Positions 49,880-59,582 of a stretch of 64,000 nt of DNA are shown piece after piece (within the stretch, counting starts at the first letter, position 1; the number at the start of each line of letters is the position of its first letter). The notes beneath the pieces are model-generated. The model was not told the origin of the DNA and did not search any database. It saw nothing but the letters and a program-made list of their open reading frames with translations. The stretch is from CAZSAT01 sp964604675 (GTDB taxonomy: Bacteria; Myxococcota_A; UBA796; CAJQPC01). The stretch spans positions 1-64,000 of the forward strand of contig CAZSAT010000002.1 in NCBI GenBank assembly GCA_964604675.1, written 5' to 3'. A program made the translations under genes and the position numbers.

Positions 49880-49918
49880 GTTAAAACCATAATAATGAAA
49901 AAGACGAAGAAATTCGTC
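49880..49918. promoter_or_regulatory. AT-rich patch with a GNRA-type hairpin
   Basis: In a GC-rich window this stretch is nearly all A and T (GTTAAAACCATAATAATG, then A runs). It holds CATAAT (49888..49893), five of six bases of a -10 consensus, and GACGAA-GAAA-TTCGTC (49903..49918), a perfect six-base stem with a GAAA tetraloop. On the minus strand the stem is followed by TTTTTC, which would make a Rho-independent terminator for leftward transcription, although the nearest genes run rightward. It may be a promoter for cysH with a structured leader, or a foreign remnant. Confidence 0.5.
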
Positions 49919-49991
49919 AGGCCGGCTCGGCGCCGCACCACTCCATCCACCCCCCACTCCTCCGCCACGCGACGCCGGTCCAGCCTTCTCT

Positions 49992-50029
49992 CCGGCGGTG
50001 CTTCGTGCACCGCCGGGGGGAGTCCCCCC
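49992..50029 (+). terminator. Two strong GC-rich hairpins upstream of cysH
   Basis: A perfect ten-base-pair stem, CCGGCGGTGC (49992..50001) with GCACCGCCGG (50007..50016), has a TTCGT loop. Directly after it GGGGGG and CCCCCC pair around AGT (to about 50029). There is no T tract. They may end transcription of the hydrolase gene or act as an attenuator in a cysH leader. cysH starts 36 bases further. Confidence 0.5.
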
Positions 50030-50064
50030 GCTCCGGCCATCCGGCACCGCGATAAGCACCCGCC

Positions 50065-50751
50065 GTGCACGACTTCGCGCCCGAGCTCGACGCCATCGGC
50101 GCCCGCTTCGCGGACTACCGCGAGCGCGGTCTGCGGTGCTTCGCCACCTCGTCCTTCCAGACCAACAGCGTGGCGCTCTTGCACGTCTTGAGCGCCGTGG
50201 CCTCCGAGGTGCCGGTCTATTTCGTGAACACCGGCTTCCACTTCGCCGAGACCCTGGCCTTCCGCGACCAGCTCGCGCGCGAGCTGGGGCTCACGGTGCG
50301 GTCCGTGCGCTCGAGCATGTCGCGTCTGCAGCAGCGCGATGCCGCCGGGCGTCTCCTGTTCGCCAGTGACCCCGATCGGTGTTGTCACGTGAACAAGGTC
50401 GAGCCCCTGGAGCAGGCCATCCTCACCCACGACGTGTGGGTGAACGGCGTGCGCGCCACCCAGTCGGCCACCCGCGCGGCGATGGGCGTGGAGGCGCGAG
50501 GCCGCCACGGCATCCTGCGCTACCACCCGCTGCTCCGCTGGACCCCGCTGATGGTGCACCAGTACCTCGAGCAGCACGATCTGCCGCGCCATCCCATGGA
50601 GGACGAGGGGTACTTCAGCGTGGGCTGCCAGCCCTGCACGCGGAAGCTCGACCTGTCCGGGGGCCTGGACGATCGTGGCGGGCGTTGGTTCGGCCAGAAG
50701 AAGACCGAGTGCGGTCTGCACCTCGGTGTGGAGAGCGAGGAGACCCCGTGA
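50065..50751 (+). CDS. cysH: Adenylylsulfate (APS/PAPS) reductase
   Basis: 228 residues. The sulfonucleotide reductase fold shows FATSSFQTNSVALLH near residue 26, FVNTGFHFAET near 53 and the CC pair DRCCHVNKVEPL at 106 to 107. A CxxC (CQPC near 193) and the C-terminal ECGLH with the catalytic Cys complete the set. Two CC-CxxC cysteine pairs are the 4Fe-4S ligands of the APS-type enzymes, so APS reduction is more likely than PAPS. It makes sulfite for cysteine synthesis. GTG start; TAAGCA lies six bases upstream. The next gene starts inside its stop (GTGA). Confidence 0.93.
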   Translation: MHDFAPELDAIGARFADYRERGLRCFATSSFQTNSVALLHVLSAVASEVPVYFVNTGFHFAETLAFRDQLARELGLTVRSVRSSMSRLQQRDAAGRLLFASDPDRCCHVNKVEPLEQAILTHDVWVNGVRATQSATRAAMGVEARGRHGILRYHPLLRWTPLMVHQYLEQHDLPRHPMEDEGYFSVGCQPCTRKLDLSGGLDDRGGRWFGQKKTECGLHLGVESEETP

Positions 50752-51674
50752 AGGTCCTGATCACCGGTGGCGCCGGCTACCTCGGCACGGCTCTGGCGCA
50801 GCGCCTGTCCCACGACGAGCGGGTGGACGAGCTGGTGGTGTACGACAACCTGGCGCGGCGGAACCACAACCTGTTCCTGGTCAACGACATGGGCCCGCGC
50901 CCGCTGCGCTTCGTGCGCGGCGACGTGCTGGACAGCCGTCGCGTGAAGCAGGCCCTCGCCGGTGTCGACGTGGTGTTCCACCTGGCTGCCCGGGTCACCA
51001 CGCCCTTCGCCGACGCCGACTTCCACGGGCTCGAGCAGGTGAACCACTGGGGCACGGCGGAGCTCGGGTACCGGCTGGAGGAAGCGCCCTGCGCTCGGCT
51101 GATCTACACCTCGAGCGCCAGCGTGTACGGGTCGAGCGACACCGAGGTCGATCACACCCGGGAGCCGCGCCCGAAGACCGCCTACGCCATCGCGAAGCGC
51201 AACGGCGAGAAGATGCTGGACCGGCTCGGCGACCGGCTCGGGCTGTACCAGATCCGCAGCGCCAACGTCTACGGCTACAACGCGTCGATGCGCTTCGACG
51301 CGGTGGTGAACCGCTTCATGTTCGACGCGCACTACACGCGCCACCTCACGGTGCACGGCTCCGGGCGGCAGCACCGTGCCTTCGTCCACATCGACAACGC
51401 CATCACCGCGCTGGTCGCCTGCGGCATGGGCGACGTGCCGCCGGGCACCTACGATCTCGTGGAGCGCAACCTGAGCGTGCTCGACATCGCGGAGACCATC
51501 CATGGCCTGTACGACGATCTCGAGATGCTCTTCCTGCAGCAGGACCTGCAGCTGCGCGACCTTCGCGTGAAGCGCGACGAGCGGCTCGCTCACCTGCTCG
51601 ACGGGCGGAGCTTCGAGGAGCAGCTCACCGAGTTCAAGGAGCGCTTCGCGTTCCTGCCCGGCCAGGTGCTGTAG
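50748..51674 (+). CDS. NAD-dependent epimerase/dehydratase
   Basis: 308 residues of the extended short-chain dehydrogenase family. The Rossmann loop is ITGGAGYLGTA near residue 5. SSASVYGSS near 124 and YAIAKRNGEKM near 145 carry the Ser and YxxxK catalytic residues. AFVHIDN is typical of sugar epimerases. Substrate unknown; probably a nucleotide sugar. GTG start overlaps the cysH stop, so the two are translationally coupled although their reactions are not obviously linked. Confidence 0.9.
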   Translation: MKVLITGGAGYLGTALAQRLSHDERVDELVVYDNLARRNHNLFLVNDMGPRPLRFVRGDVLDSRRVKQALAGVDVVFHLAARVTTPFADADFHGLEQVNHWGTAELGYRLEEAPCARLIYTSSASVYGSSDTEVDHTREPRPKTAYAIAKRNGEKMLDRLGDRLGLYQIRSANVYGYNASMRFDAVVNRFMFDAHYTRHLTVHGSGRQHRAFVHIDNAITALVACGMGDVPPGTYDLVERNLSVLDIAETIHGLYDDLEMLFLQQDLQLRDLRVKRDERLAHLLDGRSFEEQLTEFKERFAFLPGQVL

Positions 51675-51677
51675 ACC

Positions 51678-52831
<1,154 letters not shown>

Positions 52832-52844
<13 letters not shown>

Positions 52845-53206
52845 TCGTCCCCCTCGAACTCGAAGTCGTCGGGCAGGTCTTCCGCCCCTTGCTCCAGCTC
52901 TTCCATCAGCTCGCGTTCCTCTTCGCCGTGCAGGGCGACCTGCTCCGCGGTGTGCGACAGGGTGGCCACCTCGCGGAAGAGCTCCTCGGCGTCGCCGTAT
53001 TGGCAGTAGCCCCACTCCTCGAAGGCCTTGTCGCGGTAGAGCGACGCCTTCTGGAACTCGTAGGCCGCCGCCTGCTCGGCCCCGGCATCCCGGGCGTCCT
53101 TCCACGCCTTGTTGGCCTCGAGGAGGAACCAGGTGGAGCGCCCGGCCGCGCAGCCGGTGAGCCCCAGCACGAGGGCCACGCTCCATCCGAGGAACAGCCG
53201 CTGCAT
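52832..53206 (-). CDS. Small lipoprotein (DUF4398-like), partner of the OmpA gene
   Basis: 124 residues. Signal MQRLFLGWSVALVLGLTGCAAG with lipobox LTGC. The mature part is helical and charged (ANKAWKDARDAGAEQAAAYEFQKASLYRDKAFEEWGYCQYGDAEELFREVA), the pattern of DUF4398 proteins. The end is acidic (EFEGDEWLD). It overlaps the OmpA gene by 13 bases, so they form an operon and may work together in the periplasm. Confidence 0.75.
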
Positions 53207-53256
53207 CCACGCTCCCGACAGGTCGCGTGCAACCTTCTCCCGGCCGGTCCAGCCTG

Positions 53257-55449
53257 TCAAGGCACGGCCTCGTGCTCGCCTGTTCCGTGGGGCACCACGG
53301 TGTGTCTCCGGACCTGGTGGGTGCCTCCGCCGGCGCCGCCCGGCGCGCCTTCTCCGTCGTCGTCGGCGAGGGACGGGAGGGGCCCGTCGTAGGCGTCGAT
53401 CCAGGGGCGCAGGTCGAACACGGCCATGTGGTAGGTCCTGGGCATGTCGACGTCGGGGAGGTTGACCTCCTGGGCGGTCCACGGCAGGTACACGGGGCCG
53501 TTGGGCTGCGTGTACTGGTTGCCGGGGTAGTCGAACCAGGTGTGCTCGACCCGCTCGTCAGCCGCCAGACCGAGCCAGGTCTCGAGCCGCCGGAGGGCGT
53601 CGCGGTAGCTCACGCCGCCCTCGAGGGCGTCCTGGAGGTAGAAGCCGCGCTCGTGGAGCACCAGGGTCTCGTAGCCCCCTGCGATGAGCAGGTGGGCGAA
53701 CGCGATGGGGTCGAGCTGCTCGTCGAGCGGCGTGTTGCTCGGCTCGGTCGAGAAGTTCACCAGGGTCTGCACGGCCTCCGTGCCCGCGATGTCCTGCTCG
53801 GCGAGGTAGCGCAGGCGCTCGCCCGCCTCACCGCCTCCTTCCTCGCGGAACCAGGGCGGGACCGCCGGTGGGGTGGCCCAGGAACGCAGCACCTTCTGGT
53901 GGTGGGTGGTCTGGTAGAAGCACATGAGGTCCTGCTGGGGATCCATGGGCAGCTCGATGATGCCGGTCATCGCGTCGGGATCCAGCTCTCGGTACCACTC
54001 CGGGACAGAGGTGGCGGACACCTTCACCGCGGGCCGCCACATCGTCGGCGCCACCGAGCCATCGGGAACGGGCCCGATCTCGAACCGGTAGCTCACCTGC
54101 GCGAGGGTGACGCCGATCGCCACGAGCGCTAGCAGGCCGCTGGCCGCCCAACCAGCCCGTCCCTGAAAGCGGCCCGTGAGCCGCGGGATGCCGATGGCGA
54201 TCAACGCGACCGCGCCGACCACCACGAAGGCGCCCATCCGGTACGGGGCGAACATGCGGCTCATGCCCGGGATCCAGCGGAACATCCAGGTCCACGGCAT
54301 GCGCACCACCTGGTCGCCGAACAGGATCACCACCTCGGCGCTGTGGTTCGACTGATCGCCACCGAGCTTCAGGAAGGGCCCGAGGGTGGCCAGCCAGTAC
54401 ACCAGGAAGACCAGCGCCCAGAAGCGCGCGCGGCTGCCCGGGAGCGGCTTCATCAGCAGGGCCGGGAGCAGGCCGAGCCAGAGCACCGCCATCGACAGGC
54501 TGCGGAAGTACGAGGGACGCCAGAGGTAGTCCGCGGTCCAGCTCGACACGATCGCTCGGTTCAGCGAGCTCAGCACGTTCTCGGCGTAGGTCTGTGGCCG
54601 CAGCGGCGCCTCCCGGACCACGTCGAACTCGGGGTAGGGCAGGAAGAAGGTGACCTCCGGGAGGGCCTGCGCCTGCGCGTCCCCACCCAGGAGGTACGGG
54701 CTGACGAAGGCCGCAGAGATGAGCACCGTGGTCGCAGCGAAGGGCACCATCCAGGACCAGAAGTGGCCGCCCACGAACCCTCGGCGCCGCCACAGCCAGT
54801 CGCCGAGCCAGAGCAGCACGAACATGCCTGCGAAGAGGCCGTAGAACCAGTAGAAGCCGGCGCACAAGGCGAGCATCGTGCCGGCGATCACGCCGTCGAC
54901 TGGACGCTGTTGGCGCTCGACGCGGGCCAGCGCGGCCGGCAGCAGGAGCACCCACCACAGCAGGACCTGCCGCAGGCCCGAGCCGTAGAGGTCCTGGATC
55001 ACCAGCGGGTTCACCACCGCGATCAGCGACGCGGCGAGGGCGGCCGCGCGGTTCTCGGTCAGGGTGCGCGCCAGGGCGTAGCCGCAGAGGCCGTTGCCCA
55101 CCAGGATGATGAAGACCTTGGCGTTGTAGTGCGTGGGGAAGTCGAACACGCGCTGGAGCGGGTAGCTCAACAGCAGCACGTCGAGGATGTTTCCTGTCTC
55201 CGGGTAGCGGCCGAGCGCCAGGAAGGCGCGCGCCGTCTCGAAGATCGACAGATCGCTCGCCGCGATGGCGTCGAGCTCGGTGAAGTGCCACCAGTAGCGC
55301 CACATCCAGCCGCCGAGCTCGCCGCCGCCGATCACGACCTCGCCCATGTGGAAGACCGTCGGCCACGTGAGCACCGACGCCCCCACCAGGGCCAGCAGCG
55401 CGGCGACGGTGCCCTCGAGCACCCCGTTGGCGACGCGGCGAGTCCTCAT
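53257..55449 (-). CDS. Polytopic membrane protein (GT-C glycosyltransferase-like)
   Basis: 730 residues with about ten membrane helices in the first 450 residues (TVAALLALVGASVLTWPTVF, LLWWVLLLPAALA, FYWFYGLFAGMFVLLWLGDWLW), then a large soluble C-terminal part (450 to 730). The N-terminal part resembles its neighbour (LTWPTVF...GGWMWRYWWHF against ITWPAVL...DTWNHVWGFWWY), so the two are paralogues. The layout is that of lipid-linked-sugar GT-C transferases or YfhO-like proteins; no catalytic residue can be proved. The ATG overlaps the upstream stop as ATGA. Confidence 0.75.
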   Translation of the reverse strand: MRTRRVANGVLEGTVAALLALVGASVLTWPTVFHMGEVVIGGGELGGWMWRYWWHFTELDAIAASDLSIFETARAFLALGRYPETGNILDVLLLSYPLQRVFDFPTHYNAKVFIILVGNGLCGYALARTLTENRAAALAASLIAVVNPLVIQDLYGSGLRQVLLWWVLLLPAALARVERQQRPVDGVIAGTMLALCAGFYWFYGLFAGMFVLLWLGDWLWRRRGFVGGHFWSWMVPFAATTVLISAAFVSPYLLGGDAQAQALPEVTFFLPYPEFDVVREAPLRPQTYAENVLSSLNRAIVSSWTADYLWRPSYFRSLSMAVLWLGLLPALLMKPLPGSRARFWALVFLVYWLATLGPFLKLGGDQSNHSAEVVILFGDQVVRMPWTWMFRWIPGMSRMFAPYRMGAFVVVGAVALIAIGIPRLTGRFQGRAGWAASGLLALVAIGVTLAQVSYRFEIGPVPDGSVAPTMWRPAVKVSATSVPEWYRELDPDAMTGIIELPMDPQQDLMCFYQTTHHQKVLRSWATPPAVPPWFREEGGGEAGERLRYLAEQDIAGTEAVQTLVNFSTEPSNTPLDEQLDPIAFAHLLIAGGYETLVLHERGFYLQDALEGGVSYRDALRRLETWLGLAADERVEHTWFDYPGNQYTQPNGPVYLPWTAQEVNLPDVDMPRTYHMAVFDLRPWIDAYDGPLPSLADDDGEGAPGGAGGGTHQVRRHTVVPHGTGEHEAVP

Positions 55450-57176
55450 TGCAGGGCGTAGAGGCTCACGCCGTCTTCGGGGTACTTGCGCGGCGGGCCG
55501 ACGACCGCCGTGAGCACGGTCTCGACCATGGCGCGCTTCTGGCGTGGCAGCAGGCGGTCGTGCACCACGATGTAGGCGTAACCCTCGCGCGCGAGCAGCT
55601 GCGCGCCGCTCACGAGCTCGAGGTCCGGGAGCACCCTGGGCAGCGTCGCGAGGCGCCCGGCCTCCACGTTCACCAGGAAGTGCGTGAGGCGGTTGCGGCG
55701 AAGCGGCCCCGGGAGCGGCTCGTTGAGGCCGTAGGGGCTCGGCCGGCCATGGGCGGTCTGGTAGTAGGTGTAGACCGCGCGTTCGAGGTTCGGCACCGTG
55801 ATGGGCAGGTCGAGCACCGCGCCTTCGGCGCTCAGGTCGTCGTAGGCCGCCGGGATGGTCGCCTCGGCGCGGGGCAGCGGCCACACCGCAGGCGACGCGA
55901 GGAGGATCTCGGCGCCGATCGCTCCGATCAGTCCCGTGGTGCCGAGCACCCGCATCGAGCGGGGCAGGCCACGTGTGAGCAGCCGCGCCCCGTCGCCTGC
56001 GAGGATCGCGAGCCCGAGCATCGCGGGCACCACGAAGCGGAAGGGGTGGGAGATGCGCGAGAAGAGGGGAAAGGCCTCGAAGAAGGGCAGGAAGGGGAGC
56101 GGCACCGTGCGCCCGGCGACCCGGATGTACTCGCCGGCCACGTGGAGGTAGGGTCCGAGCGAGAAGAGCCAGAAGATGCCGAGCACCCACCACCACAGCG
56201 CTGTCTCCTTCCGCCGGCGGTGCAGGGCCAGCCCCAGGATGGCCAGCCCCAGCGCGATCCACCCCACGTAGATCACGATGATCAGGTCTTCGCCGTACTG
56301 GGCCTTCAGGTCGGGCGAGTAGTTCTTGCCCGGCTTGAAGAAGCTCACGACGTCCGTGATGTTGTGCCGCAGGAGGCTGTCCCAGACGAACTGGGGGTCG
56401 CGGCTCACCATCGCGTCCGCAGCGTCCATCGACATCGAGAGCACCCGCAGCACGGGAAGCACCATCATGCCGAACAGCAGCGCCCCGGCGAGAGACGCGC
56501 CGACGAAGTGCTTCCACTTCACGCGCCAGGGGTCCCGGATGGCCTGGTGCACCACGGCGACCACGCCGAGGAGCACCGCGAAGAGTCCATAGTAGAAGTT
56601 CGACAGCGCGCAGCACCCGAGGATCAGGCCCATGGCCAGACCGCGCCCGAGCCGCGGCCGCTCGAGCGTGCGCATCAGCGCGAGCAGGAACAGGGGGATC
56701 CAGCCGGCGTTCACGGTCTCGGTGATGCCGTTGTAGGCCTGGCCCAACAGGTGGGCGTTGCAGCCGTAGACCGTGGCTGCGACCGACGCCGCCAGGGGGT
56801 CGCGCAGCACGTGGTGGGCGAGGAGCCAGGCCCCGAAGATCGTCCAGGCGGCCGCGCCGATCACCAGCAGGTTGTAGGTGACCGGCAAGCTGAAGACGGC
56901 CTGGAGCGGCACGCCGATCAGCGCGTTGAAGTTGTCGATGAAGAAGAGCGTGCCGCCGCTCGGGTAGTTCAGGAGCCCGGTGTGCAGCGGGAGGCCGCCT
57001 CGGTTGGCCACCGCGTCGGCGTACCACCAGAACCCCCACACGTGGTTCCATGTGTCGTTGCCCGGGTGCCCGATGAGCCCACCGTCCAGGTCGAGGACCG
57101 CGGGCCAGGTGATCAGCAGGGCGCCCAGCACGCCCCCGAGGAGGGCGAGGAGCGCGGTCCGGAGCTCGCGCGGCAT
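55446..57176 (-). CDS. Polytopic membrane protein (GT-C glycosyltransferase-like), paralogue of the next gene
   Basis: 576 residues with about eleven membrane helices (LLALLGGVLGALLITWPAVL, LLVIGAAAWTIFGAWLLAH, LALLRHNI...). Between the first helices lies GHPGNDTWNHVWGFWWYADA, with an Asp where GT-C enzymes carry their catalytic acid. A short C-terminal domain follows (about residues 460 to 576). It is first of a two-gene operon; ATG at 57176 has GAGGAT about 11 bases upstream. Both proteins probably decorate a surface sugar or lipid; glycosyltransfer is inference. Confidence 0.75.
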   Translation of the reverse strand: MPRELRTALLALLGGVLGALLITWPAVLDLDGGLIGHPGNDTWNHVWGFWWYADAVANRGGLPLHTGLLNYPSGGTLFFIDNFNALIGVPLQAVFSLPVTYNLLVIGAAAWTIFGAWLLAHHVLRDPLAASVAATVYGCNAHLLGQAYNGITETVNAGWIPLFLLALMRTLERPRLGRGLAMGLILGCCALSNFYYGLFAVLLGVVAVVHQAIRDPWRVKWKHFVGASLAGALLFGMMVLPVLRVLSMSMDAADAMVSRDPQFVWDSLLRHNITDVVSFFKPGKNYSPDLKAQYGEDLIIVIYVGWIALGLAILGLALHRRRKETALWWWVLGIFWLFSLGPYLHVAGEYIRVAGRTVPLPFLPFFEAFPLFSRISHPFRFVVPAMLGLAILAGDGARLLTRGLPRSMRVLGTTGLIGAIGAEILLASPAVWPLPRAEATIPAAYDDLSAEGAVLDLPITVPNLERAVYTYYQTAHGRPSPYGLNEPLPGPLRRNRLTHFLVNVEAGRLATLPRVLPDLELVSGAQLLAREGYAYIVVHDRLLPRQKRAMVETVLTAVVGPPRKYPEDGVSLYALQ

Positions 57177-57220
57177 CGCCGGCGATCCTCGCACAGCGCG
57201 GGCCGACTCGAGGCTACCTG

Positions 57221-57226
57221 TACACT
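57221..57226 (+). promoter_or_regulatory. -10-like hexamer TACACT
   Basis: TACACT ends six bases before the GTG at 57233, with TG directly before it. No Shine-Dalgarno sequence. Opposite strand: TAGCCT (rc of AGGCTA near 57211) lies in the same region and may serve the divergent gene, with a longer leader. Confidence 0.5.
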
Positions 57227-57232
57227 TCGCTG

Positions 57233-58129
57233 GTGGAGACGTGGATGCGAGCCAGCCTGTTGTTCGGTGCGCTGTGTGGCGCGGCGGGTTGCATTGCTGA
57301 GCCGGATCCGTTGCCGACCGAGGTGCTGGTGGCCGGTGCGGACGCCCGCATGGATCGCGCCGAGGAACCCCCGCTCTACCAGCTGCTCTACGACTACGCG
57401 TTCTTGCCCGAGGTGCAGGCCGCCGAGCAGCGCGTGCGGATCCTGATCTGGCTGCGTCACATGGACTTCTCGAGCTTCCAGCTGAAGCTGTTGGCCGATC
57501 TGCACCACCGTGGCCAGTCCGAGCTCGCACGGATCGAGGCGGCGCAGGCCGGCATCGTGGCGAGCTACGAGCCGCAGCTGGTCGCCACCTACGATGCGCT
57601 GTGGGACGGGCTCACGTCCGGGCGCGCGCTCGACGACCCCGAGCTGGAGCGGGCGGCGCAGGCCCTGCTGACCCAGAAGCTCCAGTTTGCCCGCGAGAAG
57701 GAGCTGTTTGCGTTGCGCGCCCAGGGGGTGGCCGCGCTGCTCGCCGCCCAGCAGGAGCTGCTCGACACCCTCACCCCACGCCAGGAGGCGCTGCTCACCG
57801 ACGCCTCCTTCTTCCTGCGGCACCGGCTCGACCCCTACGCGAACGCGGGCGACTTCCGAACGCTCATCGGCAGCATCTACGTGGCCGGTGAGTGGGGCAC
57901 CCTCCAGAAGGGCAGCTGGGACCGCGACAAGGACCACCTGAACCTCGCGGCCCTCTGGACCGACCAGGCGATCGAGGACCTCCAGGGGCCGGTGTTCAAC
58001 CAGCACCGCCGCGCGCTGGTGCTCTACATGATCCTGCTCGAGCCGCAGGTGCCCGAAGCCGTGCAGGGGGCCCTCGCCGCGGCCCAGGGCACGCCGTCAG
58101 GCGCGCAGGGCGGCGAGCAGGGCCCGTAG
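57233..58129 (+). CDS. Lipoprotein with helical body, unknown function
   Basis: 298 residues. Signal METWMRASLLFGALCGAAGCIAE with lipobox AAGC (GTG start). The body is long amphipathic helices (AQALLTQKLQFAREKELFALRAQGVAALLAAQQELLDTL), perhaps coiled coil. The C-terminus is Gly/Gln-rich. No family recognised. Its last 33 bases overlap the 3' end of the convergent glycosyltransferase gene. Confidence 0.65.
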   Translation: METWMRASLLFGALCGAAGCIAEPDPLPTEVLVAGADARMDRAEEPPLYQLLYDYAFLPEVQAAEQRVRILIWLRHMDFSSFQLKLLADLHHRGQSELARIEAAQAGIVASYEPQLVATYDALWDGLTSGRALDDPELERAAQALLTQKLQFAREKELFALRAQGVAALLAAQQELLDTLTPRQEALLTDASFFLRHRLDPYANAGDFRTLIGSIYVAGEWGTLQKGSWDRDKDHLNLAALWTDQAIEDLQGPVFNQHRRALVLYMILLEPQVPEAVQGALAAAQGTPSGAQGGEQGP

Positions 58130-58819
58130 CCTCGCCGGGTCCGCCCCTTCGCGCAGGACCTGCAGCACCGCGTACCCCGTGACCCATGCGCGCCGCGTGC
58201 CCGGACCCACCAGGCGGAGGTGGCCGATCAAGGCGTCGCGGGTGGCCTCCGGTGAGCGTCGGTCCCGGGTGGCGCCTCCCAGGTGCACGCACCGCGCGGC
58301 CGGCTGGAGCACCACCCGTCCACCCGCCCTCCGCACGGCCCGGGCCAGGGCCACGTCCTCGAAGCCATGGGGGTAGCCCGGGTCGAAGCGCAGGTCACCG
58401 GGCATCAACAGGCACGCGCCCGAGAGGGCGTCGACGGCGCACGCCCCGGCGGGCGGGTCGCGCAGCGTGACCACGCGCCCGGACCGCTCCGAGAAGCGGA
58501 TCCCGGCGCTCTCCACGGTCCCTCCAGGGGCCACCAACACAGGCCCGACGAGATCGGCGTCCACGGCGAGCAGCGCCTCGACGCAGCCCGCCTTGGGCGC
58601 AGCGTCGTCGTTCAGCACCAGCACCCGGGCACTGCTGGCGCGCGCCAGCCCGCGGTTCACCGTGGCGGCGAAGCCCTCGCGTCGCTCGTCGCGGACCACC
58701 TCCACGGGCCAGTCGCCGACTGCGGCCCGCGCCCGCTCCAGCTTGTCCCCCCCGGTGACGGTGGGGATGACCACGGTGAGGTCAGAGGCCGACGTCCACC
58801 TCGCCCTGGGGTGGCTCAC
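58097..58819 (-). CDS. Family 2 glycosyltransferase
   Basis: 240 residues. LTVVIPTVTGGDKLERA is the nucleotide-binding start of GT2 enzymes; FAATVNRGLARAS and VLVLNDDAAP supply the DxD-like metal motif (NDD near residue 71); HGFEDVALARAVRRAGGR near 168 is the typical acceptor-side ED motif. It adds a sugar to some acceptor on the cytoplasmic side. The GTG at 58819 overlaps the end of the upstream gene by 38 bases; GTG at 58774 is an alternative start. It tails into the convergent lipoprotein gene. Confidence 0.85.
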   Translation of the reverse strand: MSHPRARWTSASDLTVVIPTVTGGDKLERARAAVGDWPVEVVRDERREGFAATVNRGLARASSARVLVLNDDAAPKAGCVEALLAVDADLVGPVLVAPGGTVESAGIRFSERSGRVVTLRDPPAGACAVDALSGACLLMPGDLRFDPGYPHGFEDVALARAVRRAGGRVVLQPAARCVHLGGATRDRRSPEATRDALIGHLRLVGPGTRRAWVTGYAVLQVLREGADPARLRALLAALRA

Positions 58820-59540
58820 GCCGCACGAGCTCCATCCTCACGCCGGTGACGTCGCCGGCGCTCACGTCGACCGGGTTCTGCGCGTAGACGCCGGTGGGCT
58901 CCACCGGACCCGGGCGTCCATCGCTGTTCTCGTCGTTGAACGCCGAGAGCCAGACCCGGCCGGTCTCGACGGGGACCCGCGCGGAGAAGCTCCCGGGGGC
59001 GTCGATGGTCTCGAAGGCCACGAGCTGCTTGTTGCCGGTGAAGTCGAGCGGATCGGCGTCGAAGATGTCGATGCGCACCGGCCCCGAGACCCAGCCGTCG
59101 ATCTGCACCGTTCCCGACACGGTGTTCGACGGGATGTTCGACCCCGGCTCGACCGGCACGCCCCGTTCGCCGCCGGGTGGAGGCGCCGCGTCGCCGGGCG
59201 GCGGCACGTTGGGGTCGCCCGGTGCGGGCTGGTCGGGCACGCCGGGTAGCGGCGCGTCGGGCGAGCCGACCCCGGGCACGCCTTCACCCGGCGGTGGGTC
59301 GGTGGGGATGCCCGGCGTGGGCTCGCCGGCGATTCCGGGTTGCGGCTCCCCAGCCTTGCCCTGGAGGCCGGCGGCCGCCCCGCCGTCGATCGGGTGGCCC
59401 CCGCCGGTGCCCGCGTCGACCGTCGTGGCGCCGCCCGAGGTGGTGACGGGACCGGGGGCCGCCTCGGCCTGCTCCTCGCGGCGTGCCGCCTCGAGTACCG
59501 GATCGCCAGAACAGGCGAGGAGGGCCGACATCCACATCAT
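58782..59540 (-). CDS. Pro/Gly-rich lipoprotein
   Basis: 252 residues. Signal MMWMSALLACSGDP with lipobox LAC. Residues 30 to 140 are a low-complexity Pro/Gly linker with repeated PGxxGxP units (GKAGEPQPGIAGEPTPGIP). The C-terminal 110 residues are beta-rich (VSGTVQIDGWVSGPVRIDIFDADP) and may be a small binding domain of the kind used on surface proteins. The linker suggests reach across the periplasm or wall. It is divergent from the methyltransferase-like gene (42 bases). Confidence 0.7.
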   Translation of the reverse strand: MMWMSALLACSGDPVLEAARREEQAEAAPGPVTTSGGATTVDAGTGGGHPIDGGAAAGLQGKAGEPQPGIAGEPTPGIPTDPPPGEGVPGVGSPDAPLPGVPDQPAPGDPNVPPPGDAAPPPGGERGVPVEPGSNIPSNTVSGTVQIDGWVSGPVRIDIFDADPLDFTGNKQLVAFETIDAPGSFSARVPVETGRVWLSAFNDENSDGRPGPVEPTGVYAQNPVDVSAGDVTGVRMELVRREPPQGEVDVGL

Positions 59541-59544
59541 CGTC

Positions 59545-59554
59545 GGTATAGGCT
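59545..59554. promoter_or_regulatory. Overlapping divergent -10-like hexamers (TATACC minus, TAGGCT plus)
   Basis: Plus strand: GGTATAGGCT; TAGGCT occupies 59549..59554, 28 bases before the ATG at 59583, which has AGGGAG upstream, so this message has a short leader. Minus strand: TATACC (59545..59550) ends four bases before the first ATG (59540) and seven before the second (59537). So one ten-base stretch could serve two divergent genes. Confidence 0.5.
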
Positions 59555-59582
59555 ACTCCACGCGCGCAAGCCAGGGAGTCGG

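Noticed and set aside
49880..50191. A small basic protein starting MKKTKKFVRPARRR in the AT-rich patch
   Set aside because: The frame continues into cysH out of frame with a Ser/Pro/Arg-rich translation typical of GC-rich shadows; no promoter-to-start logic and no family.
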